Below are positions 4,808-9,616 of a DNA stretch of 9,616 nucleotides, one piece after another. The translations under genes and the position numbers were made by a program. Under the pieces are notes generated by a model, which was not told where the DNA came from, did not search any database, and saw nothing but the letters and a program-made list of their open reading frames with translations. Source of the stretch: a bacterium (lineage in GTDB: Bacteria > SZUA-79 > Acidulodesulfobacterales > Acidulodesulfobacteraceae); contig JAJZYC010000047.1 in the NCBI GenBank assembly GCA_021806125.1, positions 1-9,616 on the forward strand, read 5' to 3'. The stretch's first letter is position 1, and every line of letters starts with the position of its first letter.

Positions 4808-6448
4808 ATGAAAAATAAATATTTATCAATATTGTTTTTTATTGCCCTGTGCCTGTTTTTAAATGCGGATGCGGCTTTCGGCAATTCGATATATAAAGCT
4901 AAAAATAAGAGTTTAGATATTTTGCTTAAAAAATATGATATAACTCTTGCAAAGCCGGAAATTATACCTGCAAATATTAATAAAAAGCGGGTTAAAAAGG
5001 GAACTGGCCGTCGGAATCGTATATTTAAATATAGATACAATGATTTTCTTATGCAAAAAGTTTCCCTTGCCGGCAAGGGAAACGTTAAATCCGCGTTAAT
5101 GCTCCTGGCGCGCGAAACAGGCGTCCCCGTTATTTTCTATGGGGGTTTTCCCGCCAAATTAAAAAACGACGCATATTATAAAGACGTTCCTTTATATAAG
5201 GTATTAAAAGGCCTGGTAATCTCCAACGGCTTTAAATACGCTTATAAAAATGGAATGTTATATATACGTGCGACGGAAGAAAAAACGTTTCATATTCCAG
5301 TTTCAGATTTGCTTTCGTCTTTTTCGTCCACGGTCGGGATAAATGGTATGAGCGGGCAGAACGGCAATAATAGTATAAGCAATTCTAATTCTGCCGGGAT
5401 GCAGGGCGGTCAGAATAGCGGGAGCGTCCAGCCGGATGCGGCGGGTGCTGCAAATTCCTTAAATTCTTCAGGCAATACTAACGGAAACAACGCGCTATCC
5501 TCCAGCCCGTCCGGCTCTATTTCCCTGACGCTTTCAGAATCGGACAGCCTCTATGGGATTATTTCAAGAAATATTAAAGAAATGCTCACGAAAAAAGGAA
5601 AATATTTCATTAACCCCAAAGACGGATTAATATGGGTTAAAGACAGGGTTTCCAATGTAAGCGAAGTTTCTGCCTACATAAAAAGAATCGATAAATTTCT
5701 TTCAAAGCAGGTTTTTTTAAAAGTAGAGGTCATAGACGTAAGTTTAAATAAAGGATTTCAAACCGGCATAAACTGGAATTTGTTATTTAACCAGGCGTTT
5801 GAATCGAATGCTTTCGGCGCCGATTCGATATCGGTCGCGGCTCAGCTTGCCTCCGGCAATAATATATCCAATGCGCCTTATATCGGCTTTACCGGTTCGG
5901 GAAACAGCAGCGCGATTTTAAATGCGCTTAAAACGCAGGGGACGGTTAACGTAATATCTCAGCCGAGGCTTGTTTTAATGGACGGACAGACGAGGCTTAT
6001 TTCTTCCGGAACGATAACCCCATATGTTTCGAGCATACAGACTATGGCTTTAAGTTTATCCCAGACCGAAACTTACCCTGTTATATCGCAGGTTCAGACC
6101 GGACTTTCCATATCGTTTACTCCCCATATAAATTTTAAAAACAATTCGGTATCCGTTACTTTAAGCCTAATCGACAATTCGATAACCGGTTACCAGTCTT
6201 TTTCCGTCAGCGGCGACAGTTTCAGCAATCCGGTAATAGAGTCGAAAAGTTTTTCCGATACCGTTAACGTAAAATCCGGCTCTACGATACTTGTAGGCGG
6301 TATTTTGACTACGGACAAAACAAAAAATGCCTATGGAATTCCTATATTGTCGAAAATTCCGTTAATAGGAAACTTATTCGACTCTATAAACGATTCGAGC
6401 CAAAAGGAAGACCTCCTTATTATGCTAACTCCTAAAATAACTTTGTGA
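4808..6448 (+). CDS. Secretin, PilQ/MshL/GspD family
   Basis: 546 residues. Residues 1-25 form a signal peptide (Lys near the N-terminus, hydrophobic ILFFIALCLFL core, likely cleavage after ADA or AFG). A basic stretch follows (59-76). Residues about 80-156 look like a small STN/N0-type domain (VKSALMLLARETGVPVIF, then a VPLYKVLKGLV helix and a LYIRA strand). A Ser/Gly/Asn-rich linker spans about 171-238. Residues 245-300 are an N1/N3-like fold ending in IKRIDKFLSKQVFLKVEVIDVSL, and the C-terminal secretin domain carries the family signature VGGIL...IPILSKIPLIGNLF and LLIMLTPKI. Such proteins form a gated multimeric outer-membrane ring through which a pilus or pseudopilus passes. Size and architecture resemble MshL/PilN-type secretins rather than the longer PilQ or GspD. 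It is first in the cluster and followed closely by the assembly ATPase gene. Confidence 0.95.
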   Translation: MKNKYLSILFFIALCLFLNADAAFGNSIYKAKNKSLDILLKKYDITLAKPEIIPANINKKRVKKGTGRRNRIFKYRYNDFLMQKVSLAGKGNVKSALMLLARETGVPVIFYGGFPAKLKNDAYYKDVPLYKVLKGLVISNGFKYAYKNGMLYIRATEEKTFHIPVSDLLSSFSSTVGINGMSGQNGNNSISNSNSAGMQGGQNSGSVQPDAAGAANSLNSSGNTNGNNALSSSPSGSISLTLSESDSLYGIISRNIKEMLTKKGKYFINPKDGLIWVKDRVSNVSEVSAYIKRIDKFLSKQVFLKVEVIDVSLNKGFQTGINWNLLFNQAFESNAFGADSISVAAQLASGNNISNAPYIGFTGSGNSSAILNALKTQGTVNVISQPRLVLMDGQTRLISSGTITPYVSSIQTMALSLSQTETYPVISQVQTGLSISFTPHINFKNNSVSVTLSLIDNSITGYQSFSVSGDSFSNPVIESKSFSDTVNVKSGSTILVGGILTTDKTKNAYGIPILSKIPLIGNLFDSINDSSQKEDLLIMLTPKITL

Positions 6449-6468
6449 GCTTTTACGGCGAGCTTTTT

Positions 6469-8148
6469 ATGAAGATAGGCGAATATTTAATATCGAAAGG
6501 AAAATTGACGGAAACCCAGCTAAGAGATGCTCTTTTCGTGCAGTCTATCAGCGAAAAAAGATTAGGCGAAATTTTGATAGAAAGCGGTTATATTGCGGAT
6601 TCGGATGTAGCCGCTTATCTCGCTTACGACTCGGGCAGAGAATATTTTAGTGAATTAAACAGTCTTTCTTTAAATATAGATAAGCAGGAAAACGAAGAGC
6701 TCGGTTTCGCCTTCCTTTACGATTTTCCGGCGGTAGCCATAAGAAAAGGAGATATTTCATATATAATTTGCAGTGAAATTACCGCAAATTTTTCGGAAAA
6801 AATGGCATACGACGAAAATTTAAAAAAATTTAAAATAGGATTTTCGACAAAAAGAAAAATTTATGAAGCCCTCAATAAAATATTTATAAACAAAGCTGTA
6901 TTTTCCGAAAAAGAAATTTTAGAAGAAGCAATCGAAATTGCTATATTGAAAAGCTCTCCCAATATAAGAATTAAGCGGTCTGAAAATTTTTATATGCTCA
7001 TAATGGATACCGAAATAAGCCAGGAAAATATCAGGGTTTTAAGCCTAGAGTCCGGCCGGAAAATAATAAATATAATAGCCGGGAATTGCCAGATAACCTT
7101 GAAAAAAGGTCAAGGGTTGGACGCAAAATTTGTATTCGTTTCTAATTTTTATAAAGGCGTGCGCGTTAATATAAGAGTGGCATTTTTGCCTGTTTCTTCA
7201 AAATTAGATAAAGAATCGTCGCTTTTTGAAGCGGTTTTAAGAATTCACGGACTTAATAAAGTTTTTGATTTTAAATGCATCGGATTCACGGACGATAAAG
7301 TTGAATTATTAAAAAAATCCTATATCCATCCCCACGGCCTGATTATTTCGACGGGGCCTACCGGTTCTGGCAAAACTACGACTTTTTACGCAATGTTAAA
7401 ACTTTTGTCGCAGAAGAAAAGTTCCGTCATAACTATAGAAGACCCTGTAGAAATAGAACTAAGAGAATCTAATATTACCCAGATGAATATATCGGAAGAT
7501 TTCGGATATTCGGAAGCGGTACGCATTATGCTGAGGAGCGAACCAGATATCATGATGATAGGCGAAATAAGGGACGAGATAACGGCAAAACATGCATTAA
7601 TCGCAGCAGAAACCGGTCATCTTGTTCTTACGACGCTTCATACCAATTCTTCGCTTTCGATATTCGGCAGGTTTAAATCGCTTAACGTAGATTTAATACA
7701 GTTGTTTTCCGTTTTAAGGTTTGTAACCGCGCAAAGGCTTTATAATCCTCTTTGTTCGGCTTGCAAACGAAGGATTACGCCGGATAAATTACCGTCTATA
7801 TACAGATATGCTCTAGAGGAAAATTTTAAATTTACCTCATCGATGCCGTCAAGAGCTAATTTGCGAGAAGTTTCCGGTTTCGATTCGGTATATATAAGAG
7901 GCGAAAAAAATTGCAATAATTGCGGAGGTACAGGATATTCCAAAAGAAAACCCTTAATCGAAATCGCAGAATTCAACGATGCCGTAAAAGAGGAAATATA
8001 CAGGGATTTGACCGTTCTTTCCAACCCTTCGTCGTTAGAAGAAATTCTAATCAGTTCATCTAATTTTGAATCTCTAAAAATTCAATCGTTTAATAAATTG
8101 GTTAATGGGGAAATTGACCCGCCAACATATTTTAATCTTTCAAAATAG
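6469..8148 (+). CDS. Pilus/type II secretion assembly ATPase, GspE/PilB/MshE family
   Basis: 559 residues from ATG 6469, chosen because MKIGEYLISKGKLTETQL matches the usual N-terminus of the MshEN/T2SSE N-domain. A GTG at 6445 overlapping the secretin stop (GTGA) would add 8 residues. In ATG numbering, the N-domain is at about 1-60. The Walker A GPTGSGKT is at 296-303, the Asp box ITIEDPVE at 321-328, the Walker B region IMMIGEIRD at 361-369, and the His box TGHLVLTTLHTNS at 382-394. Two CxxC pairs (429/432 and 482/485) make the zinc-binding tetracysteine of GspE/PilB extension ATPases. The hexamer would sit on the cytoplasmic side and power pilin extraction through the platform protein. Oddity: the region before Walker A lacks the conserved D-I-H-x-E-P and R-x-D-G motifs of the N2 domain. 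An extension-type ATPase is more likely than PilT, given the N-domain and zinc site. Confidence 0.95.
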   Translation: MKIGEYLISKGKLTETQLRDALFVQSISEKRLGEILIESGYIADSDVAAYLAYDSGREYFSELNSLSLNIDKQENEELGFAFLYDFPAVAIRKGDISYIICSEITANFSEKMAYDENLKKFKIGFSTKRKIYEALNKIFINKAVFSEKEILEEAIEIAILKSSPNIRIKRSENFYMLIMDTEISQENIRVLSLESGRKIINIIAGNCQITLKKGQGLDAKFVFVSNFYKGVRVNIRVAFLPVSSKLDKESSLFEAVLRIHGLNKVFDFKCIGFTDDKVELLKKSYIHPHGLIISTGPTGSGKTTTFYAMLKLLSQKKSSVITIEDPVEIELRESNITQMNISEDFGYSEAVRIMLRSEPDIMMIGEIRDEITAKHALIAAETGHLVLTTLHTNSSLSIFGRFKSLNVDLIQLFSVLRFVTAQRLYNPLCSACKRRITPDKLPSIYRYALEENFKFTSSMPSRANLREVSGFDSVYIRGEKNCNNCGGTGYSKRKPLIEIAEFNDAVKEEIYRDLTVLSNPSSLEEILISSSNFESLKIQSFNKLVNGEIDPPTYFNLSK

Positions 8149-8168
8149 CACGGCTATTAACTATCAAT

Positions 8169-9449
8169 ATGGTAAAAAATTATTTAATAAAATTTTATAC
8201 TCCGGAAGGCGTCAGCCTGATAAAAAATATTAAGGCGGAGAGCTTATCCGAGGCAAAATCGATAATAATGCTGGAAGGTTATATGCCTGCTATTGCGCTT
8301 CCAAATATATTTTTTGATATATTGCGTCCTGTTCGCAACGCAGGTATCAAAGATAATGAACTTTCCGTGTTTTTTATGGAATGCAGTCAGCTCGTAAAAT
8401 CTACCGGTTCCATTGGAAAAGCCTTAAGTTATATGAATAAAGAAAATAAAAAGCCTGCCAGAGTTGGGGAGGATAAATTATTTTATCCGATAAAATGGCT
8501 TTATTATAATCATAAACGGTCTAAATCAAAAAACCGCCTTAAACTTATTAACGACTGCGTTTTTTTGCTGGATAAAGGCGAATCGCTTAAAGAAATTTTT
8601 ATTTTAAATAATTTTGAAGAAATTGTTCTATCATTGTTAGATTTAGCCGATTCAACCGGCGATTATCCGCAGACTTTTTTAAAAATTTCCGAATACTTCG
8701 GTACTAAAAATATTTATAAAAAGAGCGTAACCGGAGCATTAGCATATCCGGCTTTTCTATTTTTTTTGCTTTTTGTCGCATTTTCGGTTTTTTTATATTA
8801 TATAATTCCGACTTTTGCTTCTTTTTTCAGCCAGTTCCCCCATATACCGAAGTCCACGAAAGATATTTTGAGTTTCTTTAGCTATTTAAAAAATGTTTTT
8901 ATATATTGCATAATTTTAGCGGCGGTTATTGCCGCCGCGTTCGGTTTCGACTTGTTCCGCATTAAAACTAAAGCGGCTTATTTTATGCTTAATATCCCTC
9001 AAATCAGAAGTATCGTTAATTACACATATCTTAACTGGATTTTTTACCAATTTTCTTTAATGATTTCATCCGGCGTTACGGTCAACGCGGTATTTAATTA
9101 TTTCAGAAAAAATACTTCCAAGGCATATTTTAAAAATAAATTTGAATTAATTTATGACGATTTGATGAAAGGAATTACTTTGCATGATTCAATGGTAAAT
9201 GCAAATTTTTTATCCGATGACGCTGTTGAATCTATAGGTTATGCGGAAACAGGAGGTTTTTTGTCAGAAACTGTCTTGAGGCTCTCTCAGGAATTTAAGG
9301 AAAAATCAAGCCGTTATATGAATTTATTTACAAAAGGATTATTTTTTTTAGCCGTGGCTTTAGTAGTATTTTTTTTGCTTTTAATGTTTTTTTCTTTATT
9401 TCTGCCCCTTATTCAAGGAATGGTCGGATTGCCGGCAAGCTATCAATAA
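8169..9449 (+). CDS. Inner-membrane platform protein, GspF/PilC/MshG family
   Basis: 426 residues, near the family norm of about 400. Two T2SSF domains are visible. The first (about 66-218) begins FFMECSQLVKSTGSIGKAL and contains LADSTGDYPQTFLKISEYF. The second (about 289-412) begins IFYQFSLMISSGVTVNAVF and contains GYAETGGFLSETVLRLSQEF. The A-E/D-x-T-G-x-x-P/S block repeats in both, as expected. Membrane segments lie at about 194-216, 243-260 and 388-414. The protein would anchor the ATPase and hand pilin subunits to the growing fibre. A basic insert (about 93-126, WLYYNHKRSKSKNRLK) lengthens the first domain, and the usual N-terminal cytoplasmic helix is short. It begins 20 bases after the ATPase stop, with no strong Shine-Dalgarno sequence, so coupling to upstream translation is likely. 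Assignment firm. Confidence 0.93.
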   Translation: MVKNYLIKFYTPEGVSLIKNIKAESLSEAKSIIMLEGYMPAIALPNIFFDILRPVRNAGIKDNELSVFFMECSQLVKSTGSIGKALSYMNKENKKPARVGEDKLFYPIKWLYYNHKRSKSKNRLKLINDCVFLLDKGESLKEIFILNNFEEIVLSLLDLADSTGDYPQTFLKISEYFGTKNIYKKSVTGALAYPAFLFFLLFVAFSVFLYYIIPTFASFFSQFPHIPKSTKDILSFFSYLKNVFIYCIILAAVIAAAFGFDLFRIKTKAAYFMLNIPQIRSIVNYTYLNWIFYQFSLMISSGVTVNAVFNYFRKNTSKAYFKNKFELIYDDLMKGITLHDSMVNANFLSDDAVESIGYAETGGFLSETVLRLSQEFKEKSSRYMNLFTKGLFFLAVALVVFFLLLMFFSLFLPLIQGMVGLPASYQ

Positions 9450-9486
9450 ATTAATTCAAATAATTAAATAATAACAGATAAAAATT

Positions 9487-9494
9487 AAGGAGGT
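9487..9494 (+). promoter_or_regulatory. Strong ribosome binding site of the pilin gene
   Basis: AAGGAGGT lies 8 bases before ATG 9503. It is near-perfectly complementary to the 16S 3' end and much stronger than the sites of the three upstream genes, consistent with high production of a structural subunit. Confidence 0.85.
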
Positions 9495-9502
9495 ATTAAG
9501 TT

Positions 9503-9616
9503 ATGTTCGGGAAATTAAAAAAAAACAACGGCGGTTTTACTTTAATGGAAATTATAGTCGCTATGATAGTAGTCGGAATACTGTCTGCCGGAGGGCTGAT
9601 GGTTTATAACGGTCTC
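9503..9616 (+). CDS. Type IV prepilin/pseudopilin (3' partial)
   Basis: Thirty-eight codons are visible before the window ends. A short basic leader (MFGKLKKNNGG) is followed by FTLMEIIVAMIVVGIL, the class III prepilin signal. The cleavage site is G/F, the new N-terminal Phe would be N-methylated, and Glu5 of the mature protein is the conserved residue that guides subunit packing. The hydrophobic helix serves as membrane anchor and later as the fibre core. It is 53 bases after the platform gene, probably in the same operon, and its strong ribosome site fits a major subunit. Without the C-terminal part it cannot be told whether it is the major pilin, a minor pilin or a T2SS pseudopilin. A prepilin peptidase (PilD type) is required and not in this window. 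Confidence 0.93.
   Translation, partial: MFGKLKKNNGGFTLMEIIVAMIVVGILSAGGLMVYNGL

Noticed and set aside
4838..4862. Lipoprotein signal in the secretin (IALC)
   Set aside because: The residue before Cys is Leu instead of Gly/Ala/Ser, and a hydrophobic run follows the Cys. An ordinary signal peptide fits better.
6445..6447. GTG 6445 as the ATPase start
   Set aside because: It overlaps the secretin stop neatly (GTGA), but the conserved N-terminus begins at ATG 6469 (MKIGEYL). The GTG remains an alternative.
7740..8024. 94-codon open frame antisense to the ATPase gene
   Set aside because: It mirrors conserved coding sequence and has no recognisable protein pattern. The same holds for antisense frames at 1849-2031, 2121-2357, 3061-3288 and 4786-5076.

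Overview
The window comes from an AT-rich, Gram-negative genome. The evidence is a secretin, an outer-membrane beta-barrel C-terminus and a type IV pilus-like assembly set, together with Lys/Asn/Ile-rich proteins and TTG/GTG start codons. An uncultivated deltaproteobacterium-like lineage would fit, but nothing here fixes the taxon.

Layout. (1) 1-1620, + strand: the C-terminal part of an outer-membrane barrel protein, open to the left edge of the window. (2) 1753-2349, +: an intact FMN nitroreductase with a TTG start. (3) 2499-3245, -: a TSUP/TauE-SafE-type membrane permease. (4) 3246-4300, -: a decayed stretch. It holds a frameshifted, 5'-deleted tetR remnant, a 76-bp imperfect hairpin, a possible efflux-protein scrap, a perfect 14-bp inverted repeat, and a HigBA-type toxin-antitoxin locus. 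In that locus the antitoxin is intact, while the toxin has lost its middle but kept both ends. (5) 4388-4464, -: tRNA-Arg(TCT) with a near-consensus promoter. (6) 4808-9616, +: secretin, assembly ATPase, inner-membrane platform protein and the start of a prepilin. This is a compact MSHA/T2SS-like pilus operon that runs off the right edge.

How the parts work together. The secretin would form the outer-membrane channel. The GspE/MshE-like ATPase and GspF/MshG-like platform protein would drive polymerisation of the prepilin after a peptidase, not in this window, cleaves its GG/FTLME site. No alignment-complex genes (PilMNOP/MshIJKMN type) lie between them. The degraded segment beside the tRNA gene looks like an old, eroding accessory patch in which the toxin died and the antitoxin survived. 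I see no CRISPR array, intact insertion sequence, integrase or riboswitch. The most unusual item is the half-dead toxin-antitoxin locus, whose promoter predicts a leaderless mRNA; I do not see convincing evidence of a wholly new system.
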